This document shows positions 36,568 to 48,560 of a stretch of DNA of 64,000 nt, piece by piece. The notes under the pieces are model-generated. The model had not been told where the DNA came from and did not search any database. It worked only from the letters and a program-made list of their open reading frames with translations. Numbering within the stretch: position 1 is the stretch's first letter; the number at the start of each line of letters is the position of its first letter. The translations under genes and the position numbers were made by a program. This stretch comes from Zoroaster sp. YZ-2022 (taxonomy: Eukaryota > Echinodermata > Asteroidea > Forcipulatida > Zoroasteridae), in NCBI GenBank assembly GCA_029582265.1, contig CM055831.1:23636682-23700681 (forward strand), given 5' to 3'.

Positions 36568-36568
36568 T
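36186..36568 (+). mobile_element. tRNA-derived SINE with a third tail type and (AAT)n end
   Basis: Head GTGTCGTGGCCGAGCGGTC and intact box B GGGTTCGAATCCC, then the shared CTTAACCATAATTGCTTCGT part, then a tail not seen in the other copies (CCAGAACACTTATCATGG to CATTACCAGAAATG), ending in about 11 AAT units (36535-36568). Confidence 0.83.
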
Positions 36569-37115
36569 GTTTCAACAAGAAGACAATGTCTTATAATACA
36601 TCATACACTGAATTAGAATTTCTAAACTGAGTTCAACATTCATTACAGGATTTTGTGATCCCACAACCTTGTGGAAGTACCGTATGGTAAAACTCAATCT
36701 GCTGAGTAGATGAACAAAATCATAATCACTATATTCACTGTCCATAGAAGTCACTCCAAACATCTAAACAAACATGACAAATGTTAGCTTACCTCACAGT
36801 GGTTTTACTTTGTTTTATTGAAGCCAGTTGAACACAAAATGAAGTCAATTTTTACTTTCTGGCAGAGCATATGATATAACATGAAACTTTAGGGCGGATC
36901 CCAAACAAAATGGCGCTTGACAAACAAAGTTTAGTTCCTGGTAGAGTACGTGACAAAGTCATTAGGTCATAGGTCTACCTGGCTGATATGTACAGTACAC
37001 AGTGAATACAGTGTACCATAATTGTTTGACTCAATGACGTATGCATATTGAACTTCATTGTGAAAGTTCAGCTGTGTTGCATGATGTTGTATATAATATT
37101 GTATCCTGCTTGTGT

Positions 37116-37201
37116 TGTAAAGTGTGAGTATAATCTACAGGATAGTATCCCATAGATTATACCATAGAGTAAGGTCCTTGCTATATGATTATACTCACAC
37201 T
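37116..37201. repeat. short foldback, 16-bp inverted ends
   Basis: AAGTGTGAGTATAATC at the left and GATTATACTCACACTT at the right, about 50 bases apart. It looks like a miniature inverted-repeat element; no target duplication can be fixed. Confidence 0.65.
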
Positions 37202-37759
37202 TGTTAATACAATACAAATACTAACTTCTCTCTGACTTTTACCACTGCTGATAACTGCACTATTCATGACTGATAGGTGACTTCTCTGTAAATAATAACC
37301 AAAGCCCTTGTTGAAACACTGAGACACAGTGAGGCTGATTCCTTGAAATGTCTGAGAAAGCTCTGACCACTGCCCAGCATTGTCAGGCTCTCATTGGTCA
37401 GGAGTTGCTAAATCCAGTTGCATTGTTATAAGTTTCTGGTCAATCCTCATAGGAGCAGTGTGATAAATTCATAGTCCCATTTAACCCATTGCCCTACACC
37501 CTTACATCATTGACTCTTTACTCTATGGGAGCTATAGAACTATGCTCAATATAATCATAGATCTTTTTATTATTACAATAAACATGATCAAATGTGAGTT
37601 ATTTCATTCTCAAATGTTGATATTGACCAATATTTGGGTTTGTGATGTGTCACCAATTCACTGAGACATAAATTTAGTGCAGGTAAAATGTACCTCATTC
37701 TAAAATGAAAATTCCAGATATTATATTTGTACTAATATTTGTTTCTCTGTAACTTTTTG

Positions 37760-37982
37760 TTAAAGGGGCAGTATCGTCATGATGAGAGCAGCTTTTCAAC
37801 AGGGCATGGAATCAGTGTCCGAGTTGAAGATGAACACAGTGAATGGAAATCACTGGCTCATTTCTGCAGCGGCAACGGTAATATGACCTTATCATGTGGG
37901 GTATTGTGGCAGTCACTGAATTAATCTAAAACTAGCACTCTGATTCTATGCCCTGTTGATCGTGTTGATACTGCCCCTTTAA
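37760..37982. mobile_element. MITE with TTAAAGGGGCAGTATC inverted ends
   Basis: The ends TTAAAGGGGCAGTATC and GATACTGCCCCTTTAA are perfect inverted copies 223 bp apart, again with TTAA at the outside. A 61-codon open frame inside (37739-37924) overlaps the ends and is not a gene. No other copy is in the window. Confidence 0.8.
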
Positions 37983-38842
37983 GTATTTAACTGTCAGAAG
38001 TATAGTTTATAACTTTGACCAATGCTGATGTCATCACTCAGGACAATGATACTGTGGAGTGTTCATTTGAAATTATATATCGATGATGACATTTATTTCA
38101 TTGTTAACAAACAACAAAACAATATATAACAGCAATGTATCATACAGTATACAAAATATAATTATTTGATTTATGAATAATATGTTAATATACATTTTTG
38201 TACTTTTGAAAATAATGTTAACATTATGAAAAGTATGGAAGCATTCTAAAATATTAATTGAAATTGGTTTAGTTTCCATGAATGGTAAATGCCACAGAGA
38301 CAGTTTAGACTATAGTTTCGACATTCTGATTCGTTGAGATGTGATCACATGGTTGTTTAAGACCAGTCTTAATGTTGGTATCACTGCTTCTACAACCAAG
38401 ATGTTGAACCAACCAGTTTGAGTTCAATGTGGAGTCAAGTCTTGAGAAAAGTTTTAAAAAAACACAATTTTTTCAGAAAACATTGGAGTAAATGTTCTAT
38501 TTTGTTCATGTTTTTTGAAATGCAAACACTTGAAATAAAATTTATATTTCAATATGATTAGTATAATTACCAACTTTACATTAAGTTAGCTTTCATATAA
38601 TAATTTGGTCATTTTGATCATTTTGTGTTCATGTCATTACTAATGCTGTACCTTCCCTTTAAATGGTTGTTTAAGTTCATTTGAGATGCACCAGCTACAT
38701 CTGTGTTTCTGGATGCAAAATGTTCAAGTTTTTAAAATATTTTTACAATAAAATCAGGAGGGTATTCATGAATGGGAATAAAAGAGTGACACTTTGTCTT
38801 GACCTCAGGATAAATACCCCTGGGGTTGTGGCCATGAGCAAT

Positions 38843-39212
38843 TAATAATAATAGTAATAATAATAATAATGTGTGGACTTATATAGCGCACGTATCCACC
38901 AACTGAGTGGTGCTCAAGGCACATATTATTACCCCTGCTCATAAGGCTCATAAGGCTTATAAATCATTCCTGAAACCATCTCAGCTCCCTGGGGAGTATA
39001 CAGCTCAATTGCTGCCATTACAGCGCATATAGGGCTAATCAATCAACTCTGCCCTCACAGGTACCCATTTAACCCCTGGGTGGAGAGAAGCAATTATGGT
39101 TAAGTGTCTTGCTCAAGGACACAAGTGTCACGGCCTGGATTCGAACCCACATTCTGCTGCTAACACCAGAACTTGAGTCCAGTAAGCTAGACTGCTCGGC
39201 CACGACACTCCT
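38843..39212 (-). mobile_element. tRNA-derived SINE, long form (V module 4)
   Basis: Same insertion as 7463-7814: the head-side flank (TAATGTCAAAACAAGTC) is identical. The tail-side flank is different, so homology between the two V modules starts exactly at the (AAT)n tail. Confidence 0.85.
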
Positions 39213-39386
39213 AATGTCAAAACAAGTCAATTTAAGTCCAGCCCAGCTCTACCCAATAAACTGTTATAAACAAATTCTAGGAGATAAAATCGTGTGCTTA
39301 AAACCAAAGAACACTTCCTAGCCTGGCACTTGCCTCTTATGCTAAAAATCAAGGGAATAGTTTACAAGTAGCTATTAAAAGAGACA

Positions 39387-39394
39387 TACATGTA
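39387..39394. other. TACATGTA micro-insertion at a TA (V module 4)
   Basis: GACA-TACATGTA-AAGG here; V modules 1 (TA 7989-7990) and 5 have GACA-TA-AAGG. Confidence 0.87.
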
Positions 39395-39608
39395 AAGGCT
39401 AACCTATTCAACAGAATGCACTGATATTAAGGCCACAGAGTTATGTACATTAAGTATTCTACCATAAGATTAAAGGAATTTCCACACATGGGGCTTTGTC
39501 TCTATGACCATGACTATAATACATGTGAAAATGGCACACTTGAGAAATTAAACCTACAGTCAACTTTTCTCTTCAAAATATACGAAGTTAAGAAAATATA
39601 ACCTTTAA

Positions 39609-39873
39609 CCCTAACCCCCTAGGTATTCTAGCTTGGAACCTTCCTGAATCCTCCAAAATCCATCAGTGCACTTTTGGAAACATAATTCCCTTATCTTCAA
39701 AATACACCATGTATTTTCGTTGATCTTTCATATTCAGCACTTATGGCCTGTACTTCTTGCCAGGTAGTAATTTTGCCCCATTTGAAGAGGTGAAAGTACC
39801 AGTTTCCATCAGTGCTGAATTTTTCTCAAGTAGTGCCCCTTGGAGGATTTTGCTGGACTTAGGGTGGTTAGGA
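39609..39873. mobile_element. TTAA-flanked DNA element, family D (V module 4)
   Basis: 265 bp with ends CCCTAACCCCCTAGG and CTTAGGGTGGTTAGGA, flanked by TTAA 39605-39608 and 39874-39877. V module 1 has the empty TTAA at 8221-8224. A 252-bp copy is at 51902-52153. Confidence 0.87.
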
Positions 39874-40434
39874 TTAAAGTTTGAACTATCACAAACTTTA
39901 GTTACTTATTAACAATATCTCTGAGTTAAAGGGAAATTTAAATAATAAAAATCTCACTCTGATCCAGAATATAGCCGATTTTGGACCAGTTTGACCATTG
40001 TTACACACAGAGGAAAAATAGTTCATATCTCAAACTTTTCTCAAGTTTAAATATAGCAACCCTGTAAGCCAGTGATATGGTGATACAAAAAAGGGCACAC
40101 GCCTACCTCCGTCCCTTCCCATTCCTTACTAGATTTTACCAATTTGATTGTTGCTCTCAGTGATAATGTTATGGCACTCACTGAAAATATAATGCCAAGG
40201 GTATGTTCCACACACATGTCCCTTCCTAGTGTCAGCTGTTCTTGTATTCCTCCCATTGGCCTCAGTCTGTGTTCTCATAATACCTCCAAAATTTGTGCAA
40301 AATGAAAGATAACTTTATAATTTATTCTGTAAATTATATTATTTTTTCCCCAAAATGTTTATTTATCTATTGATGAAAGTCTTGTTTATTAATGTTTTTT
40401 TAATATATGAACTGTTTTTTGTGATATTTTACAG

Positions 40435-41022
40435 ATGATGCAACAGCGAGTAGTTCCTACCTCCAGCAACTTGTATCTGCTAGCTAACACCATTAGCAAT
40501 TAAGGCTACCACTTGATGAACCCAGGTACACACTCAATGAACCCCTGCAGCACCCACTACATGAACTCATGGAACCAAGTCACCCTCCAAACAAGATGCA
40601 TTGATGTCACTTCATGGAACCCAGTCAGCCTTCAAACAAGATGCATTGATGTCACCCCATGGAACCCGGTCACCCTCCAAATAAGATGCACTGATGTCAC
40701 CCCATGGAACCCAGTCACCCTCCAAACAAGATGCACTGATGTCACCCCATGGAACCCAGTCACCCTCCAAACAAGATGCACTGATGTCACCCCATGGAAC
40801 CCAGTCACCCTCCAAACAAGATGCACTGATGTCACCCCATGGAACCCAGTCACCCTCCAAACAAGATGCATTGATGTCACCCCATGGAACTCAGTCACCC
40901 TCCAAACAAGATGCACTGATGTCGCCCCATGGAACCCAGTCACCCTCCAAACAAGATGCATTGATGTCACCCCATGGAACCCAGTCACCCTCCAAACAAG
41001 ATGCATTGATGTCACCCCATGG
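40435..41022 (+). repeat. exon-like segment with long 45-bp minisatellite (V module 4)
   Basis: Acceptor-like TTTTACAG, then about ten 45-bp units (40570-41022) in a constant frame, ending in CCATG followed by GTAAGAA. The plus frame is open from 40513 to the donor, and the minus strand is also open across the array, as expected of a 45-bp unit without stops. Confidence 0.8.
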
Positions 41023-41046
41023 TAAGAAATGTTTTAGTCGATTAAT

Positions 41047-41054
41047 TACATGTA
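41047..41054. other. TACATGTA micro-insertion at a TA (V module 4)
   Basis: TAAT-TACATGTA-TGCG here; V modules 5 (TA 53045-53046) and 1 have TAAT-TA-TGC. Confidence 0.85.
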
Positions 41055-42710
41055 TGCGAACATTTTTATTAGACAAGATATTAGCATAATCATTCCATGA
41101 GATTCTATACAATAGATACACATAAATATTACTTGGATATTGGTGTTGAACTTGCTTTATTTGATTACACACTTCATGTCATATTTACTGTTGCGATACT
41201 CCAGTGAGGAGCTAAACATGTGTTGTGACACGATCTACGCAGCGTTTCAAAACAATTATGCAGTATAAAGGGATTGAGCGTGTCTGGCATCGTGCACTTA
41301 TATGTAGCAAAATGTGCCAATGTGCCATCTACAATTACAAGAATTATCTTACATGTATGTCAAAGAAGTGAAGATTTAAGGCTGAAGTTTGTGCCACTAC
41401 TCTGAGGATTGAGATTACTTAGGCCTACGGTTAACCGACCAAAACTGCACTCACCATTTATACATTTTCTAACCGGCTAACCAAAACCAATAATTTCAAA
41501 AAATATAACCAACAATTTTGGAAGAATTTGCAACACATTTTGTAGTTCTAGATTTTCTTTTTTGCTGCATTGGTTATTAAACAATCATTGCAGGAAGTTT
41601 ATTGATGATTTTTGATACACATTGTGCTATTGCCGATGATCTATAGTTTGTGTGGCCATCAGGTGCTGTCTTTTGGACACCCATTTGCAATTTTGGACAC
41701 CCTATTTCATCTGTCGTTTACATGTAAAAGTATTGTAAGTCAACAATTTGGACACCCTGTTTTGAAATTTCCAGTTAACCGACCATGAAAGATTTGGTTA
41801 AACAGGAGTGAACTAAGCAGTAACTCCTAGCACTAGCTTGTACATCATATGTTTGCATACACTGTATAGTGACTGTACATGCACGGTACACATGCGTTGG
41901 TCATAGTGCAATGTACGAAATATCAGTACAATTTTTTTCCTAAAGCTTAGAATGTCAAAATGTTATTAAAATAGTGATTCCCTGATATCAATGATTTTTC
42001 TGTCTCTATTCGTTATATACAAATTATGTGATAGAGTTATACCAAGACAAACATCAAGAACTCCCACTTAATTCTTAATTTTACTTAAACTCGGATTCAA
42101 ATGAAACAAAACAGACAAATTCTTGTGATAGAACGCCACAGCCTTGAAACTGTTTTTATTGTCAAAACATAAATTGTTTGTGCCGGATGGCGAAAAATTG
42201 TTTGGCTATCCGGTCACACATGCAAAAAAAAAGAACTTGGGGCGCACCTGAGCCCCTACCATTCTTGGGCTTACATCATGCCCAACAATAAATTGGCACA
42301 CATGGCCATAGATGTGGATACATCTGACCCAACCATTCTTGGGCTTACACCTGGCCATATCTGTGGGTACATTTGACCCCAACCCTGTGGGCACACTTGG
42401 CCCAAGAAATATGAAATATATTCATAGAAGAGTAATACATTTATAGAGTATTTATACATAGTATAACCAATCCAGTAATATAACCAATCAAGTAAGTTGT
42501 CAAGTTCCACCTTGGCACATGCGGTCGGAAATAGCCCATGTGGTACATCAGAGTGCTATTACAACTTCTTGCATGTTAAGTATAAGCTAACTCAAAGCAA
42601 TTACACTTGATGTAAAATAATTTGGCCTGAAAAAGTAAATACTTTTCTTGAAATATACCCAAAAAACCCCACTATTTGCTGTGTGAATCCCATTAAAAAT
42701 GCATACATGT
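41055..42710. repeat. V module 4, middle part, non-coding
   Basis: Near-identical to 9420-11060. No gene seen. Confidence 0.55.
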
Positions 42711-43102
42711 AATCCCTTCTATTATCAGTGTTGTTCTTTACAAAGTGGACCCATACTTCAAAATGTCACAACCGGGACATTTTGAGGTACACACTTTCTT
42801 ATCTAAAGATTAATGGCATACCCCAAGGCTCTTTAGAGAGATGAGGTAAACTGAAGCAGCCACCTGCTTTGTTTCATTGCAAGGCTAACTTGAAATAAAC
42901 CAGTGCAGTAACTTGGGGTATACACATACTGTGTGAAGGTCAGAACACTTTGTTTTTGTCCCAGACCCAGGGGCATTTTGGGGTATCCATGTACCATTCT
43001 TGTGTACAGTATGCAATATTTTAAGGCATGCATAGAAAAAGCATTGTGTACTTAGCAGTGTTTGTTTTTGTGGCATTTTGGAGACTGCATTGTATACAAG
43101 GG
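42711..43102. mobile_element. TTAA-type element, family E (V module 4)
   Basis: Left end CCCTTCTATTATCAG, right end TATACAAGGG followed by an intact TTAA (43103-43106). Same location as the copies in V modules 1 and 5. Confidence 0.7.
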
Positions 43103-43106
43103 TTAA

Positions 43107-44602
43107 TGAATCTACACAGAAACCAATCTGTGAAAGTCTTTTGGGGGAAATGGGAATATTTTTTCATAACACAAGGCAATAGAGGACAAAGTTTTTATAA
43201 CAATTCAGGCAGAATTATTCGTTTTGTCTAAGGTGTTACTATTCTTAAGAAAAAGTGAAATTATTGCCCAGAACTTAATAGTCCTAAAAAATGAAGTCAA
43301 CTGACTAGTGTTGTTTTCACATCAAATTTGAAAATTGATATTTTCTCCCAAATAGTTAGCGGACACTTTTACAGGTTTAATGTGATGTTGGGAACATTTA
43401 ACTAATGAGTGTAGTTCTTGCGTTTATTAGGACGCTAAGAATTGGCAGGATATTTGTGGTTCGGTTTACTTTGTCACATTCTTTCAATGTGAATAGACGT
43501 AACAATTTTGGACAAAATAATTTAAAGTGCGGAAATTATTTGCACCGCAAATGGGTTTATTGCTGGTTAACGTTGTGAACAACAAAAACATTTTGACAAT
43601 ATTTGTGTTTTGTATTTATGGAATAAGTTATGTAAATTAAATGTAATAATATACAGTACACGTACATAGCTTAACAATAAAGATCCTCTATGACACTGCA
43701 TCATTCAATTAAATTTTCAAATCAAATTTTGTATTTTCAAAACTTTTATGACATAACAGTCAGAACAAGAAGACTTAGTAAGAGACGTATTCAATATTGA
43801 CTCCTTGTAATTCCAGCACACTGTCAGTGGACTGTCCGTATTGGTAAGGGTCAGACAGTCCGCTGACAGAACGTCCTGCATGCACTCATGCCTGGTCGAG
43901 TTAATGAGGCTGGCGTGGCTCTGCCCCTTTGTTAGGTGATAAATATTTGAGACTTCCGAAGTCTGATTTATTCATCTGCAGTTCGACAAACTTGGATCTT
44001 GGCCATTCGACAGTCATATTTTAGATATACCCTTTTCAAACTTTTCAATAAATCCAGCCCATTGTCCTTTTCCAGGTTTGGAAAGTTTATATTTCTTAAA
44101 TGTATTTCAGAATTGTAATTTTATAGGCATAAATTAAAACATACAATTAAATGCATAGCAAGATATGACAAAATGAACAACCAAACATAATAAGTAACAA
44201 AATGGAAGTAATGAGGAAGATTAAAAGACTTAAGAATATGTACCAAGATTGCAAATGGAGTTAGTGGGGAGGGGGATATGTGGATAAGGGCGGGACAATT
44301 TATTTAAAAAGTAGATTAAAAATATGAATCAAGTTTACCTTTTCTAATTATTAAGTTTGTGTTCTCAAACACTATCAAAATCGTATGTGAAGTAAGTACA
44401 TTTACAGGTCAAAATGAGTCGACTGTTTTTGACTGGTAAAAAAGCATTGTCTGGTATTGTTCAGGGTGGTCAAAATGACAGTAAAAACCAGTCAAAACTG
44501 CCCCTGTGTTCACATTTGGGTTAACAGTCAAAACAGGCAGTTGACTGATTTTGACCTGTATAGGTACTTCCCATTAAAGGGCAGCTATAGTAGGAGGGTT
44601 AA
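43107..44602. repeat. end of V and W segment, module 4, non-coding
   Basis: Matches 11451-12974 with small deletions at the V/W junction (about 43550-43575). No gene seen. Confidence 0.55.
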
Positions 44603-45227
44603 CCAGTTGACGTCGGGAATATTAATTTTTTTCCGGTCCCCCGTGTGGGTTTATTTTCAGTGAAAAATCTGAAAAAATTTCTAGCCATTAAAAATTTTTT
44701 TTGTCAATGAAACTAAGTTCGGACACCCAAATAAACACCTTTACTCATTGACATTTCGAGAATTAAATGGCTAGTTTTTTAATAACGGTTGTGTTTGTTC
44801 AGCACAATTAGACCGTTGGCAAGCTCCGATGCAACGGCCTATTAGCGACCAGCGCCCGGTCGAAAAGACGGCATACCCTGAGAGAGATCGAAGGCCTCGT
44901 AAACAATGGATATAAATCCGTCTTTACAAATTCTTGGCTGGTACGTCAAAGGAACAGGTCTTGGATAAAGGGATTACGCAAAAATCAACAAAAAGAGTGA
45001 ACTCGTTCAGTGTTTGCAGTGCATTTTGTCCAGGGCCACCGAACTGTGACCCCATGGACTCCGAGAAACGATTGCGTGTATACAAGTCAGCCGCCACGAC
45101 GGCACGCCACGTGTGGCGTGTTAAGTCTCCCGGTAACACACACAAAAATCGGAATGCGTGTTTAGACGCTCTCCGATCCGTGGTTAAAAAAAAAATGCAT
45201 GTATACGCAGCCTCCTACGCCAACTGG
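44603..45227. mobile_element. TTAA-flanked DNA element, family C, full copy (W segment, module 4)
   Basis: 625 bp with TTAA at 44599-44602 and 45228-45231. It is at the same site as the copy at 12975-13603; module 5 has the empty site at 57887-57890. Confidence 0.88.
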
Positions 45228-45564
45228 TTAAAGAATAAAATTTACAAATAGACAGACAACAACAAAAGTAAAACTCCCTCACAGGCGTGTTTTTACAGTA
45301 ATAAATTGTCAAAGTGAATTAATGCCAGATTCTGTCATAAATTCATTAAACTACTTGTGAAATATTGTTGTGAAATATTTCATTCTCATAGGAAAGATAA
45401 GGATTGGTGTAAAGCTGATGATCGTATCAATCTTCCTGAGAAATAATTTTGCCCGAGGTGCTGTCACTTTTAAGAAAAGTGAAATAATTTTCCTAAACTT
45501 TCCTAAATTCCACATTAGAATGAATATGAAAAATCTGAATGCATGTCCTTTATTTTCTCATTAA

Positions 45565-45902
45565 CCCTCCTATAGGTTTAACAATCAAAGACACTCAAAA
45601 TTTGTATGTCTCTTTTAACCCATTGACTTTGTGCTGTGCACTGAAATAAATACAAGGACATGTGGCTCTGATAGAAGGTCAAACCAAAACCACTCAAGTG
45701 TATACATGTATGCAGTACATACACAGCTCTGTGTGACTCTGCATATAACTTATGTAGGACATACACATGTGTGGTTGACTGCCACTAACTCCAGCACAAA
45801 AAATACACATGTGTGAACAATTGGCAATGCAACCAAAAATACTCAAGTGTCTCTGTGGGTGCTGTGCTTACTGGGCCAAATTTCAGCCTGGGCATAGGAG
45901 GG
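45565..45902. mobile_element. TTAA-flanked DNA element, family B (338 bp)
   Basis: Starts CCCTCCTATAGG, ends CATAGGAGGG, flanked by TTAA 45561-45564 and 45903-45906. Modules 2 and 3 carry the empty site CTTATTAATGRCACG. It sits at the junction between the W segment of module 4 and the T module of TRIM copy 5. Confidence 0.88.
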
Positions 45903-46148
45903 TTAATGACACGTAAGATTAAACTTGTACAGGTTGGTTATGTATATCTTGATTTGAAACAACAACAGCAGCAGCAGCAGCTCTAGAAACCAGAGACATT
46001 TTTTTGGCCTAAATCAAAGTGAAGACTCCATTGTCAATGAATTGTATATGCTCTGTACCTCTTGTCATGTCAAACATTATTAATAAGCAATCACAAGATT
46101 AATCCTAGAGTGACAAGATGCTACATTACATGTTTGGGTAACATTTAA

Positions 46149-46154
46149 TTTATT
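46149..46154 (-). terminator. AATAAA polyadenylation signal, TRIM copy 5
   Basis: Minus-strand AATAAA at the conserved place after the stop codon. Confidence 0.6.
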
Positions 46155-46205
46155 CACCATTATGATGACAAGGGAGATTGCCAGCCAGCAGCATGTAAGA
46201 TTACA

Positions 46206-48560
46206 TCACACCTTGTGATACATCCTCACTGAGTAGTAGTCTGCCACTACCAGCTGATGCTCATCGGCAGTGAATGTGATTCCCATGGGCCAGTAAAGAC
46301 CCTGATGAGCTATACATGAGATGAATCTACCTCCATCATCATAATGGTGAATATGACCAGTGTTATACCCATTGCACACTCCAATGTATATGGCTGATCT
46401 GTCACAGCATACACCATTGCAGTATTGAACTTCCTGACCATTGATTGTTGGTTTGATTGTGAGTAATGAAGTACCATTGCTATCAACAATGTCTACTTGA
46501 TGTTGGTTATAACCACTGACTACAACTCTGTTATTATTATCAATGGCCAGGAAGTAAGGTCTTGTCTTGACTGACATAGTGTGGATGAGCGAGCCATCAG
46601 TGGGGCTGTGCTCGCTCACCACCATCCTCTTCACATCACCCACTATAATGTTACCATCATTATTCACCTTTACACTGTTTAGGTCCATTGCTGTCTGTTC
46701 TACCTCACTATGAGGCACTGTGTGGAAGTCAAAGTCCAGTGTGCCATCATTGTTGTACATCTTGATGACATTGTTAGTGCCGTCCACAACCACTAAGTGA
46801 TTGTGTATAGCTGCAATGTCACGTGGACCTGGAAAAATAAGAGATATATCACAGCACAGTAAAATAACAATTATGTACAAAATTATGATTTTGTTTTCTA
46901 ATGTTGAAGCATAAAGAATTTCATATCATGAAATTAATTTATTGAAATTAATTGTAAAGGCCTTTCATAGTGCTTCACTGAGATCAGCTCTCATACAGGG
47001 ACTTGTTCAAGACAATGTCTGAGTTAAAGGACCCTTGTGCAGAGACCTCGACACAATAAAAACAGCACATAGCACAGCACATACACATAGCAAGTTTACT
47101 TTAAATAGTCATTGAGGTATTTTTTCTGCATTTTGTAATTCTTAATAAGATTTTTCCTGTGCAGTCTTGTTACACAGAACATCATGCACTCTTGTGCACT
47201 ACAGTACAATATGCTATTGAATGCATAATTTGTACATAAGAAACTTACAGTCTTGCATTGGAATGGTTCTTTTCTGATGTCCCTTGGTGCTGCAGATTAC
47301 CACTCTCTTGTTATAGTAGTCTGCCACTGCAATCTCATCACCAGGTTGACAAGCAGCAATACCCCAAACCAAATCGAATTCTCCTGAACCACCTCCCTTT
47401 TTGCCAAATTCACCACACAGCTCCCACTTGGGTTCCTGCAGCTCCACCTTGCCAAGATTGATATCACCAACCCTCTGACTCTCCTTGAATCTCAGATGAC
47501 AAAGCTTGTCATCAATCTTGGGAAGACTTTGACTGCTGAGAAATTTCAAGTCCTTGCTGATAGTGGGATAGAGTGCAAGGAAGTCAGGATCTGATGAATT
47601 GTTGGTGACATCTTTGGCGGTCTCCAGTGAATGCTGTATTTGTTGTGAGATTACACTCACTGTTTGCTCATATTCATCCAATTTGTTATTACTATCTTTG
47701 TGGAGGTTTTTGATTTCATCAATGATGCGACTCTCTTGAGCTGTTACCTCAGCCCTGATCTCATCAGCTCTGTTCTTCACCGCTGCCATTGTTCTTTCAA
47801 CTGTGATGCCCAGTGTGTCTTTCATTGTTGAGGCAGTTGCTAGAGATTGTTCAAGTTCCTTGAGAACTCCTTCAAGGGGAGTAAAGAATTGAGCCAATGA
47901 CTGTTTATACGTGGATGAGGCTTGGTTGCAATCAATGTACTCATGTTGTGGTTTACAGTGGTCTAGGACAGTGCAAGCTTGGCAAATCATCTTGTCACAT
48001 GTTACACAGTAGAACCATGCCACTTCACCCTCATGGGTTTGGCATTCTGGATGACGTTTTTGTTTTGTCTCTTTTATTGCTACTTTCCCCTGAAGAATGT
48101 CATCCAAAGTAGCAATGGTGTGACTTGACAGTGCGGCGATTCTTGAATGTGAGTCTCTACAATTTTCGCACATGTTCTGTGCGCAGTTTAGACAGCGATG
48201 TGTAGCCTCATTTTCCTCCTTGCATAAAAATTCACAGGTAAGCTTTGTGTCACCAGACGAGCTGACCAACTTGTATTGCAGTGTGATCTCCTCAACAAGA
48301 CCAATTAGATAGAAGTTGGTCTTGAGGCCTGGAACACCCATCGTAGGAAGTTGTGTCTCCCGTCGACACAAAGGACAAGGAATCATGACAGCATCCTTGT
48401 ATTTGGTAGTGTGGTATTCATCTAAACAGTTTTCACAGAAGCTGTGGACACAGTCCAGCATTTTGGGTTGTCTGTACACCTCTTTGCAAATACTGCACTC
48501 AAGATGATCCTTGCTGATTTTCTCTAGAGCTGAACTCAATGTTGGTTTAGAAGTAGCCAT
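46206..48560 (-). CDS. TRIM-NHL E3 ubiquitin ligase-like protein, copy 5
   Basis: Exons 47249-48560 and 46206-46828, phase-1 junction, 644 residues. RING, B-box 1, B-box 2 (MICQAC, as in copies 1 and 4 and unlike the CRDC of copies 2 and 3), coiled coil and NHL propeller are complete and all zinc ligands are present. The B-box 1 half is nearly identical to copy 3 (CRDSHSRIAALSSH). The propeller has its own loop residues: FDLVWG, ADYYNKRV, MDLNSVKVNNDG, SGYNQHQ, CCDRSAIYIGVCNGYNTGH and ADYYSVRMYHKV. The mix of shared blocks suggests past exchange between copies. Function in the cell is expected to be ubiquitin ligation; targets are unknown. Confidence 0.93.

Larger units (their letters stand above)
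35220..38842. other. region upstream of TRIM copy 4, largely unique, non-coding
   Basis: Only the first ~80 bases and about 36770-37080 resemble the flanks of the other TRIM genes, at clearly lower identity. I see no gene. It holds a SINE (36186-36568) and two inverted-repeat elements (37116-37201 and 37760-37982). The promoter of copy 4 could lie here. Confidence 0.5.

Noticed and set aside
40612..41015. Minus-strand repetitive proteins across the 45-bp and 27-bp arrays
   Set aside because: A unit that is a multiple of three and has no stop gives open frames on several strands automatically.
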